From assembly GCA_937926355.1 (NCBI GenBank), contig CALAZP010000030.1, forward strand, positions 1 through 19,298: a DNA stretch of 19,298 bases, written 5' to 3'. Positions 1 through 7,785 of the stretch are shown here, in pieces (position 1 is the first letter of the stretch; each line of letters starts with the position of its first letter). A program made the translations under genes and the position numbers. The notes under the pieces are model-generated. The model was not told where the DNA came from and ran no database searches. It worked only from the letters and a program-made list of their open reading frames with translations. Source of the stretch: an uncultured Saprospirales bacterium (GTDB taxonomy: Bacteria; Bacteroidota; Bacteroidia; Chitinophagales; Saprospiraceae).

Positions 1-1
1 A

Positions 2-2716
2 TTACAAATTAACAAAAAATTTAAATGGCTGCCAAGACTCTTGGGGTTAGTATGTCTATGGGGTTACTTTTTTATTGCATCACTGCAAGGACAAGACCGG
101 CCTCCTGGGGTAATACTTCCAGATAGCCTTCAAATAAATTCTGGTGCGTCTGAATTTTTGCCGACAGGCACTACGGTCAAAATTTCAAAGGATTCGATTG
201 AGGAGACGATAGAATATGATGGAAAGGACTCTTCGATTATGGATGCACGTGGGCAAAAAGTCTATTTATATGGCGATGCGTTTGTCAATTATGGTTCTAT
301 TGAGTTAAAGGCGGATTATATTGAATTCGATTTGGAATCCAAGACTGTTTTCGCAAAGGGTTTGCCTGATTCCACAGGTACAATAGTAGGAAAACCAGAA
401 TTTAAAGAGGGGGATCAGCAATTTACCGCTGAAGAAATTAGATATAATTTTGAAACCGGAAAAGCGTATATCAATAAAGTAATTTCTAAGCAAAATGACA
501 TCTACATATTAGGTGAGCGGACCAAATTAATTACTGGTAAGGGAAAAGATGGAGAAGCTGATGAGGATGTTTTGTATAGTCAAGGATCAATTTTTACTAC
601 TTGTGACCATCCGGAACCGCATTTTGGTATTCTGAGTACCAAACAAAAAATAATCCCCAATAAAATGGTAATTGTTGGGCCTTCTAATTTGCGGATTATG
701 GGTGTACCTACCCCGTTGTGGTTGCCATTTGGTTTTTTTCCTATTTCCCAGGGAAAGCGGACGGGACTTTTATTTCCAAGGGACTATGAGTATTCCGATC
801 AATGGGGTTTTGGGTTAAGGGATATCGGATGGTATTTTCCTTTGGGGGATCATTTTAATTTTGCTTTGAGGGGCAATATTTATTTGAAGGGCACTTGGGG
901 AATTAATGGATCTTCTCAATATCGGAAGCGCTATAAATACTCAGGTAATGTACAACTGGGTTTTGATAACAGACGGACGGAAAATAATGATGGTACGATA
1001 AGTAGGCAAAAGTCATTTTCGTTTACCTGGTCGCATCGACAGGAAAATGGGGCCCACCCAACCAATCGATTTGGGGGTTCCATCAACATACAGACCAATG
1101 GTTACCAACAGCGAGTCTTCAATGATGCCTCCAGGGTATTAGAAAACCAATTGAATTCCAATTTTTCCTTTCAGAAAAACTGGTCTGATTTACCTATTAA
1201 TTTGAGTGTAGGGTTAAATCACAATCAAAATAATGCTACTGGGAATATGACTATTAATTTCCCCAATATTCAATTTCAAACACAAGCTTTGTATCCCTTT
1301 AAAAATAAGAATGGTGGAAGTAATCAAGAGAAGTGGTACGAGAGTGTGGTTTTTAGATATTCGGGAGAAACCAGAACGAGAATACAGGGAAAAGATACCA
1401 CCATTTTCAACAATTTTAGCCAGACGCTTAAGGATGCAGAATTTGGGGCGAAGCATGATTTAACTTTAGGAACTTCTTTTAAGGTGTTGAAGTATTTTAA
1501 TCTAAACCCCAATGCGAGTTACAAAGAGGTTTGGTATCTGCGCTCACAAGACCGTCAATTTTACGATCAAATCACCACCGATACCTTATTTAATGATCAA
1601 GGCGAATTCTATATAGATACTACGGGATATGGATATATCGAAAAGGTGACCAAGAATGGTTTTGTCAGTTACAGACAATTCAATGCTGCCTTGAGTTTAA
1701 ATACACAAATCTTTGGAACTGTTCAGTTCAAAAAGGGGGTTTTGCGAGGATTGAGGCATGTCATTAAGCCGGCTATCAGCATGGTATATGCTCCTAATTA
1801 TTTAGATCCTGGATTGGGCTACTATCAATATTTGCCAGATCCCAATGACCTTGAAGAATTGGATAGATATCCCGTTTTCGAAGGGGGCATTTACGGTAGT
1901 CCTCCAGCTAGTGATCAACAGATGGCCATCAGTTATTCCATTAATAATATTTTCGAAGCCAAGTATTTTTCCAAAAAGGATTCAGCGGATAAGAAGCTCA
2001 AATTGTTTAATAATATTATAGTGAATGGGAATTATAATTTCGCTGCAGATTCATTGAAATGGAGCCCAGTTAATGTAAGTGGAACTACCCGATTGTTTAA
2101 GGGCATGTCCACTCTTTCTGCCAGGGCACAGTGGGATCCTTACACGTTAGATGAGAATGGAAGAAGGGTGGATAAATTACAATGGCGGCAAAATGGAAAG
2201 GTTTTGAGATTTGTCAATGCGGCAGTAAATATCAACTCGAATTTGACGGTATCTAAAATACGAGATTGGATACAAGGAAAAGAGGAAGAGGTGGTAGTGG
2301 ATGTGCGCAATAACCCCACCAATTCAGGGGTAACTGATTTAACTGATTTCTGGAGTTTGTTTGATAATTTCAGTATCAGACACAACCTAAATATGTCCTT
2401 AACAGGATTGGCTGATGGGAGTGATACTTTTCGTATTACCACCAACTCCATTAATATTGTAGGAAATATTAATTTGACTGATAATTGGACCATTAACGTG
2501 GGTAATTTCGGATATGATTTTGCCAGAAAGGGCTTTTCATATCCTTCTGTTTCTTTCAGTAGAGAATTACATTGCTGGGATATGGGTATGTCTTGGCAAC
2601 CTACTCGTGGTACCTATAGTTTCTTTTTAAGAGTGAAGCCAGGGTCATTGGATTTTATTAAAATTCCTTACAATAAGAATAATGCAGACGGAATAAGATC
2701 TTTCGGAGGTTATTAA
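2..2716 (+). CDS. lptD: LPS assembly outer-membrane protein LptD (5' partial)
   Basis: LptD is the outer-membrane barrel that inserts lipopolysaccharide into the outer leaflet at the end of the Lpt bridge. An OstA/LptA-like beta-jellyroll part (for example KVYLYGDAFVNYG and ADYIEFDLESKTVFAKG) is followed by the conserved linker with TTCDHPEPHF, GPSNLRIMGVPTPLWLPFG and GKRTGLLFPRD. A long barrel rich in aromatic and Asn residues comes next, and the protein ends with the RELHCWDMGMSWQP motif near the C-terminus. These signatures are typical of the roughly 900-residue Bacteroidota form. The frame is open to the left window edge. The first possible start inside it, TTG at 41, would cut into a signal peptide whose basic part (KKFKWLPR) lies upstream, so the real start is probably outside the window. 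Only two cysteines remain after the signal peptide, one in the linker and one in the last strands. The gene is followed by 141 bp with no clear terminator. Confidence 0.88.
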   Translation, partial: LQINKKFKWLPRLLGLVCLWGYFFIASLQGQDRPPGVILPDSLQINSGASEFLPTGTTVKISKDSIEETIEYDGKDSSIMDARGQKVYLYGDAFVNYGSIELKADYIEFDLESKTVFAKGLPDSTGTIVGKPEFKEGDQQFTAEEIRYNFETGKAYINKVISKQNDIYILGERTKLITGKGKDGEADEDVLYSQGSIFTTCDHPEPHFGILSTKQKIIPNKMVIVGPSNLRIMGVPTPLWLPFGFFPISQGKRTGLLFPRDYEYSDQWGFGLRDIGWYFPLGDHFNFALRGNIYLKGTWGINGSSQYRKRYKYSGNVQLGFDNRRTENNDGTISRQKSFSFTWSHRQENGAHPTNRFGGSINIQTNGYQQRVFNDASRVLENQLNSNFSFQKNWSDLPINLSVGLNHNQNNATGNMTINFPNIQFQTQALYPFKNKNGGSNQEKWYESVVFRYSGETRTRIQGKDTTIFNNFSQTLKDAEFGAKHDLTLGTSFKVLKYFNLNPNASYKEVWYLRSQDRQFYDQITTDTLFNDQGEFYIDTTGYGYIEKVTKNGFVSYRQFNAALSLNTQIFGTVQFKKGVLRGLRHVIKPAISMVYAPNYLDPGLGYYQYLPDPNDLEELDRYPVFEGGIYGSPPASDQQMAISYSINNIFEAKYFSKKDSADKKLKLFNNIIVNGNYNFAADSLKWSPVNVSGTTRLFKGMSTLSARAQWDPYTLDENGRRVDKLQWRQNGKVLRFVNAAVNINSNLTVSKIRDWIQGKEEEVVVDVRNNPTNSGVTDLTDFWSLFDNFSIRHNLNMSLTGLADGSDTFRITTNSINIVGNINLTDNWTINVGNFGYDFARKGFSYPSVSFSRELHCWDMGMSWQPTRGTYSFFLRVKPGSLDFIKIPYNKNNADGIRSFGGY

Positions 2717-2857
2717 CTTCTTCTTTACTCAAACTTTACACGCTATTAACATCCAGCTAGATAGTTGACTCAAAACTTAACATCAGATTAAAGGGGAGTT
2801 AATATCGGACTAGTTTCTTTGCAGCAGATTTTAAACCAAAAAGAAAATTCTGCAATT

Positions 2858-4228
2858 ATGAAAAAGATTATTTCGCTACTTCCTGTTGCAATAGGACTTA
2901 TGCTGTCTGCCTGTGAAAAGGAAGAGGTTTGTAACCTTACTTGCGGTGCAGGTGAAGTATTAACTGCTGATTGTACCTGTGCTGTGGTAGATCCATGTGC
3001 AGCAGTAACCTGTGCTGCTGGTGAAGTTTGCGATGACGGCACCTGTATTACTTTAGTTAACGACCCTTGCGCCAATATTACTTGCGAAGAAGGTTATGCT
3101 TGTGCGGATGGAACTTGTGTATTGGTTACTACAGATTTGGTAATCGATAGAAATATTACTGCCGATGAAACTTGGTCCAAGGAGAATACCTATATCTTAG
3201 GTGGTAGAGTAACCGTTGAAACTGGTGTTACCCTTACTATAGAAGCAGGTACAGTAATCAAAGGTCAGGCAGGTACAGGGGTTAATGCTACTGCACTTTT
3301 AGTTGCCAGAGGAGCTAAATTAATGGCAGAAGGTACTGAAGAATCTCCAATTATCTTTACCTCTATTGCTGATGAAATTACTGCAGCTGATATTGCAGAT
3401 GGTAATTTTGAAAGCCCTAATTTAGATCCAACTGTAAATGGACTCTGGGGAGGAGTAATTGTCCTAGGTAAAGCTAAAATATCTACTGATAACGATGCTG
3501 GAGAAGATATCAGCGAAGTTCAAATCGAGGGTATTCCTACTTCTGATGCCAATGGCTTGTACGGTGGAAATGAAGACGAAGATAATTCTGGTGTTATCAA
3601 ATTTATCTCTATCAGACATGGTGGTGCTAACATTGGTGCAGGGAATGAAATCAATGGCCTCACTTTAGGCGGTGTGGGTTCTGGAACGGTAATCGAGAAT
3701 GTTGAAGTGATTGCTAACCAAGATGATGGAATTGAGTGGTTTGGAGGAACAGTAAGTGTTAAAAATGCTTTGGTGTGGAATGCTGGAGATGATGGAATGG
3801 ATACTGACCAATCTTGGGCAGGAACTTTGGATAATTTCGTTGTCATTACTCCTAATGGTCACAACTTCGAACTAGACGGTCCTGAAGGATCTTACGAAGC
3901 AGGTCATGTCATCAAAAATGGTTGGGTAATAGCTTCTGTTGGTGATAGAGTTTCCTCAGATTTAATTAATGTAGATGCTAATTCGATAGTGGATTTACAA
4001 AATATCTATATCACTAGTATTGCCGACGGTCAGCAAATCAATAGGGTAACTGCTGCTGGCGTGACATTCACTGGAATTGAATTAGATGTTGCAGCTGATC
4101 AGTTAGCTAATTATGTTAATGGTGAAGTACCTGCTGGAGTAACAGCTGCTCCTGGAGGGCCTACCCAAACAGGGGCTGATGTAACTGTTTTCGGTTGGAC
4201 TTGGGCTAAGAGGTCTGGACAATTTTAA
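2858..4228 (+). CDS. Surface lipoprotein with three Cys-rich repeats and a beta-helix-like domain
   Basis: The N-terminus is a lipoprotein signal (MKKIISLLPVAIGLMLSAC) with the lipidated cysteine at residue 19. It is followed by EKEE, which resembles the acidic lipoprotein-export signal of Bacteroidota, so the protein is probably exposed on the cell surface. Residues 25-87 hold three four-cysteine repeats (Cys 25/29/39/41, 47/52/58/63, 71/76/82/87), the last two ending in DGTC, like small EGF-type knots. From about 91 to 456 comes a Gly/Val/Ile-rich domain with repeated turns (TLTIEAGTVIKG, GLWGGVIVLGKA, RHGGANIG, GLTLGGVGSGT) that suggests a right-handed beta-helix. It resembles a family often seen beside TonB receptors in flavobacteria. 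No enzyme motif was recognised. The ATG at 2858 was preferred over a TTG at 2819 because it begins the signal peptide exactly. The TonB receptor gene starts 73 bp downstream, so the protein is probably its surface partner; the ligand is unknown. Confidence 0.75.
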   Translation: MKKIISLLPVAIGLMLSACEKEEVCNLTCGAGEVLTADCTCAVVDPCAAVTCAAGEVCDDGTCITLVNDPCANITCEEGYACADGTCVLVTTDLVIDRNITADETWSKENTYILGGRVTVETGVTLTIEAGTVIKGQAGTGVNATALLVARGAKLMAEGTEESPIIFTSIADEITAADIADGNFESPNLDPTVNGLWGGVIVLGKAKISTDNDAGEDISEVQIEGIPTSDANGLYGGNEDEDNSGVIKFISIRHGGANIGAGNEINGLTLGGVGSGTVIENVEVIANQDDGIEWFGGTVSVKNALVWNAGDDGMDTDQSWAGTLDNFVVITPNGHNFELDGPEGSYEAGHVIKNGWVIASVGDRVSSDLINVDANSIVDLQNIYITSIADGQQINRVTAAGVTFTGIELDVAADQLANYVNGEVPAGVTAAPGGPTQTGADVTVFGWTWAKRSGQF

Positions 4229-4256
4229 TGAATAGACTCCCAAAATAGAATATTTA

Positions 4257-4290
4257 AAAGAGGACGCACTGCTTTTGTGCGTTCTCTTTA
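4257..4290 (+). terminator. Hairpin terminator or attenuator between lipoprotein and TonB receptor genes
   Basis: The arms AAAGAGGACGCAC (4257-4269) and GTGCGTTCTCTTT (4277-4289) form a 13-bp stem with one G-T wobble and a 7-base loop, and the 3' arm ends in T's. It looks like an intrinsic terminator 28 bp after the lipoprotein stop. It also lies only 12 bp before the receptor's first ATG. No good TAnnTTTG promoter is visible between it and that gene, so it may act as a leaky terminator that lowers receptor expression relative to the lipoprotein. Confidence 0.75.
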
Positions 4291-4301
4291 GTTATTTAAA
4301 G

Positions 4302-7187
4302 ATGAATGTTATGAAATCATTTTTTTTAGTTGCAGTTGGTTTTTTCTTTTTGAATATAAATATAAACGCCCAGACAGGTATCGTCAGAGGAAAGGTAATA
4401 GATGAGGAAGCTGGAGAGACACTAATAGGGGTAGCAGTAGAGGTGATTGGTTTGGGAACAGGTACCATCACTGATTTTGATGGAGATTTTGAATTAGCCT
4501 TGGAGCCGGGTACCTACAGTTTGAATTTCACCTATTTAGGATATGCTGATGTAAAAGTTACTAATATTGAAGTGTCGGGTGGAGAAGTTAATGTATTGGA
4601 TAATATTTTTATGAGTGAAGAAAGTGAAGCTTTGCAAGAGGTGGTAGTAACAGCTGCTGCAATTAAATCTTCAGAAGCAGGGGTAATGATGTTGAAAAGA
4701 AAGGCTACTAATCTAGTAGATGGATTATCTGCGGCAAGTTTTAGGAAAATAGGAGATGGTAATGCCGCTGCCGCGGTAAAAAGAATCACTGGGGTTTCCA
4801 TTGAAGGAGGCAAATACGTATACGTCCGCGGTTTGGGCGACCGATATACGAGTGTAACCTTAAATGAAGTGGCCATTCCAGGATTAGATCCTGATCGAAA
4901 TAGCCTTCAATTGGATATCTTTCCCACTAACATCATTGGCAATGTAACCGTAGTTAAATCTGCATCGGCAGAATATCAAGCTGATTTTACAGGAGGTTTG
5001 GTAAATATAGAAACCAAGGAATTTCCCGAAGAAAAGGTATTTGATATTTCACTCGGTTTTGGTATCAATCCCAATATGCACTTCAATAATTCTTATTTGA
5101 CCTACCAGGGAGGAGCCACCGATTTTTTAGGATTTGACGATGGAACCAGAGCATTACCTACAGGAGCGGAGTCTCCCAATATTCCTACGCCTATCAGCGG
5201 TAATACTATGGATGAGGTCAATAGGTTTATCAATGGTTTTTCACCTACTTTGGGGGTAATAGAGCAAACTAGTAATCTTAATTTTGATTTGGGGGTATCC
5301 TTAGGCAACCAAAAGATGCTTAAAAACGGAAAAAAAATAGGGTATATCCTTTCCGGAACTTATAAGAAGGATCAAGTTCATTACGATCAAGTTGTTTACA
5401 GCGAATTTCAAAGGTTAGTAGATCCCACTGTCTATGAATTTAGATATGCAACCATCCAGAATGGGGTATTGTCGAAAAATAATATTCTCTTGGGTGGATT
5501 AGGAGGAGTTACCTATAAAGGGCAGTATGCTAAGTATAAGTTAAGTGTTCTTCATTTGCAAAATGGGGAATCATCAGCAGGCTATTTTGATATTGACAAT
5601 GATGGACAAGCCGTTGGACAATCGGGATATATTGCTTATTCAAACAATCTGGAATATAATCAAAGGAGTTTGACTAACCTGCTTATAAATGGTCAACACA
5701 ATTCTTCTGATGGATCTTGGAATGTGGATTGGAGATTATCGCCCACCATTTCTAAAATGACAGATCCAGATATCAGGAGAACCGCTTTTACCGTTGAATC
5801 TGGAAAAGTAAATTTTTCTGCAGGGGCAGGGGGAAACCCCACGAGAATATGGCGTTATTTGGATGAGGTGAATCTTTCAGGTAAGGTCGATTTGACTAAG
5901 AAGTTTGTTGCGTTCAATCAAGACGCTAAATTGAAATTTGGTGGATCCTACACTTTTAAGGAAAGAGATTATAATATCTTAAGTTTTGATGTTCAATTTT
6001 TTGGCAATCAAGGCAATTATGCCGGAAATCCTAATCAAGTATTACAACCTCAAAATATTTATCCTTTAGGGAGTATTTATTATCAGTCCGGTAACAATGA
6101 CCCTAATCCTAATCAGTATAATTCTACTGTTTCTAATATAGCGGGATATCTATCTGGAGAGTTTATTCTATTCAACAAACTTAAAACCATTGCAGGAATA
6201 AGAGCCGAAAAGTACGTGCAAAGACATACTGGGCGAGATGTAGAGTTTGCCAACTTTGGTACTGGTAATAACTTGGTAGATGATAAAGTATTAGATGCCT
6301 TAGATTGGTTTCCCTCTGCCAATTTTATCCTTCCCCTTACAGAGGATAAAAACTTGAGGTTGTCGTATTCTAAAACTATTGCTAGACCATCTTTCAAAGA
6401 ACTTTCATTTGCTCAAATCATAGATCCAATTACCAATAGAATATTCAATGGCGCCTTATTCAAATATGGAGATTGGGATGGCAATCTAACGGAAACCAGA
6501 ATTAATAATTTGGATTTTCGTTGGGAATACTTTATGTCAGAAAATCAACTGATCTCTATAAGTGCCTTTTATAAATCTTTCGATAATCCAATAGAATTGG
6601 TAAGAATCCCAGAGCAGCAAACGAGTACGGAATTTCAGCCCCGTAATGTAGGTAATGGTCAGTTAATTGGAGTAGAAATGGAGTTTATTAAGTCTTTGAA
6701 TTTCCTAAGTGAATCCTTATCTAATTACCGTTTAATAGGTAATTTCAGTTACATTCAATCAGAAATTGACATGACTGATAGGGAATTTAATGCGCGTAAA
6801 AATTATGAAAGGGTTGGGGAAACAATTACTCAAAAACGGGCAATGGCTGGCCAAGCACCTTATTTAATCAACGTAGGACTATCTTATGATAATGCAGATA
6901 AAAATCTGGATGCCAGTTTGTACTACAATGTTAAAGGAAGAACTTTAGCTATTGTAGGGGTCGGTCTTTATCCTGATGTATATGCTGCTCCTTTCCATAG
7001 TTTGAATTTCAATCTAAATGCTGGAATAGGAGAGAGTAAAAAGACTACGGTAAACTTTGGAATAAATAATATACTCAACGATACCAGAGATGAATTGTAC
7101 AGTGGATACTTAGCAAAAGATCAATTCTTTTCTAGTATCAATCCAGGAAGAACTTTTCAGATGGGTATTAAGTACGCTATTCGCTAA
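4302..7187 (+). CDS. TonB-dependent outer-membrane receptor with CarboxypepD_reg-like domain
   Basis: This is an active-transport porin of the outer membrane, powered by TonB/ExbBD. In order it has a signal peptide (about 1-24, ending NINAQ), a CarboxypepD_reg-like domain (about 26-110: GKVIDEEAGETLIGVAVEV, TYSLNFTYLGY), a TonB-box-like stretch (EALQEVVVTA), a plug domain (about 125-240, with GGKYVYVRGLGDRYTSVTLN and ADFTGGLVNIETKEFP) and a barrel of roughly 700 residues ending FQMGIKYAIR. The length of 961 residues is usual for the family. A TTG at 4275 lies inside the preceding hairpin and was rejected; ATG 4302 is used, and ATG 4311 (MKSFFLVAVG) is equally plausible. The gene follows a surface lipoprotein gene in the same direction, an arrangement that recalls SusCD-like pairs, although the lipoprotein is not SusD-like. 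The substrate cannot be told from the sequence. Confidence 0.9.
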   Translation: MNVMKSFFLVAVGFFFLNININAQTGIVRGKVIDEEAGETLIGVAVEVIGLGTGTITDFDGDFELALEPGTYSLNFTYLGYADVKVTNIEVSGGEVNVLDNIFMSEESEALQEVVVTAAAIKSSEAGVMMLKRKATNLVDGLSAASFRKIGDGNAAAAVKRITGVSIEGGKYVYVRGLGDRYTSVTLNEVAIPGLDPDRNSLQLDIFPTNIIGNVTVVKSASAEYQADFTGGLVNIETKEFPEEKVFDISLGFGINPNMHFNNSYLTYQGGATDFLGFDDGTRALPTGAESPNIPTPISGNTMDEVNRFINGFSPTLGVIEQTSNLNFDLGVSLGNQKMLKNGKKIGYILSGTYKKDQVHYDQVVYSEFQRLVDPTVYEFRYATIQNGVLSKNNILLGGLGGVTYKGQYAKYKLSVLHLQNGESSAGYFDIDNDGQAVGQSGYIAYSNNLEYNQRSLTNLLINGQHNSSDGSWNVDWRLSPTISKMTDPDIRRTAFTVESGKVNFSAGAGGNPTRIWRYLDEVNLSGKVDLTKKFVAFNQDAKLKFGGSYTFKERDYNILSFDVQFFGNQGNYAGNPNQVLQPQNIYPLGSIYYQSGNNDPNPNQYNSTVSNIAGYLSGEFILFNKLKTIAGIRAEKYVQRHTGRDVEFANFGTGNNLVDDKVLDALDWFPSANFILPLTEDKNLRLSYSKTIARPSFKELSFAQIIDPITNRIFNGALFKYGDWDGNLTETRINNLDFRWEYFMSENQLISISAFYKSFDNPIELVRIPEQQTSTEFQPRNVGNGQLIGVEMEFIKSLNFLSESLSNYRLIGNFSYIQSEIDMTDREFNARKNYERVGETITQKRAMAGQAPYLINVGLSYDNADKNLDASLYYNVKGRTLAIVGVGLYPDVYAAPFHSLNFNLNAGIGESKKTTVNFGINNILNDTRDELYSGYLAKDQFFSSINPGRTFQMGIKYAIR

Positions 7188-7191
7188 AACT

Positions 7192-7226
7192 AAAAAGGCA
7201 GTTCTTGAAGAAGAACTGCCTTTTTT
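7192..7226. terminator. Bidirectional terminator between the TonB receptor and ilvN
   Basis: A perfect 15-bp inverted repeat, AAAAAGGCAGTTCTT (7192-7206) and its complement (7211-7225), encloses a GAAG loop. It has a T-run on the 3' side and an A-run on the 5' side, so it works in either direction. It lies 4 bp past the receptor stop and 17 bp past the ilvN stop on the other strand, and would separate the two convergent units. Confidence 0.92.
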
Positions 7227-7242
7227 ATAATTACTGGGAGGA

Positions 7243-7779
7243 TTAATTCATTGCTCCAGCCTCCAAACTTCTCAAATAATTGTTAAGTCGTTCCATAGGT
7301 TTAACGATGGCTACTCTTCCTGACCGAACAAATTCATAAATTCCAATTTCCTCCAATTCACTCAATAAAGCACTGGTTTCATCTTGGTGCCCGGTCTTTT
7401 CAATGACTATATATTCAGGTTCGATTTCAAGAATTCTGGCATTATGTGCTCTTATTATTTGTTCTACACGATTGCTATTAGAAAATATCTTAGTGGGGAC
7501 TTTATACAAAGCAACTTCTTGATAAATAATTTCGTCATTCTCGTAAGCAAATGCTTTGATGATGTCAATTTGCTTTTCGAGTTGTCCGATAAGTTTATTG
7601 ACCTGCTCCTCCGTTACGTTGGCCACTATAGTAAATCTATGGATTCCTTTTATCGAAGATTCAGAAGTCGTCAAGGATTCAATATTAATGTGCCTTCGAG
7701 TAAAGATAGACACCACCCTTGACATGATTCCAGTCTGATTTTCCGTAAAAACGGTTATAGTATATTCTTTGATTTCCAT
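7243..7779 (-). CDS. ilvN: Acetolactate synthase small (regulatory) subunit
   Basis: This is the regulatory subunit of acetohydroxyacid synthase. It activates the catalytic subunit and confers feedback inhibition by branched-chain amino acids. An N-terminal ACT domain (about 4-78) contains ENQTGIMSRVVSIF and RRHINIESLTTSES; Asn14, Gly17 and Asn32 align with the effector-site residues N11, G14 and N29 of E. coli IlvH, so valine sensitivity is likely. The C-terminal domain covers about 85-170 (ALYKVPTKI, EYIVIEKTG, FVRSGRVAIVKP). Its 178 residues are slightly longer than E. coli IlvH (163). Its start is 6 bp downstream of the ilvB stop, so the two are translated from the same message. The name ilvH would serve equally well. 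Confidence 0.95.
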   Translation of the reverse strand: MEIKEYTITVFTENQTGIMSRVVSIFTRRHINIESLTTSESSIKGIHRFTIVANVTEEQVNKLIGQLEKQIDIIKAFAYENDEIIYQEVALYKVPTKIFSNSNRVEQIIRAHNARILEIEPEYIVIEKTGHQDETSALLSELEEIGIYEFVRSGRVAIVKPMERLNNYLRSLEAGAMN

Positions 7780-7785
7780 GAAGTT

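Noticed and set aside
41..43. TTG as the start of lptD
   Set aside because: It would drop the basic n-region of the signal peptide (KKFKWLPR), which is encoded in frame just upstream; the frame stays open to the window edge, so the gene is treated as 5' partial.
2821..2855. Imperfect hairpin in the leader of the lipoprotein gene (GCAG...CTGC)
   Set aside because: The pairing needs a bulge and is mostly A-T; too weak to call a regulatory structure.
2819..2857. TTG start giving 13 extra residues on the Cys-rich lipoprotein
   Set aside because: The ATG at 2858 begins a textbook lipoprotein signal; an extension would bury it.
2788..3075. Minus-strand reading frame of 95 codons opposite the Cys-rich repeats
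   Set aside because: It is a low-complexity Ser/Gln/Thr shadow of the repeats, with no start signal and no recognisable domain.
2930..3118. CRISPR-like or DNA-level tandem repeat in the lipoprotein gene
   Set aside because: The periodicity is at protein level (Cys spacing); the DNA copies differ at many bases and lack constant spacers.
4275..4301. TTG start for the TonB receptor
   Set aside because: It lies inside the loop and 3' arm of the hairpin and places extra residues before an intact signal peptide.
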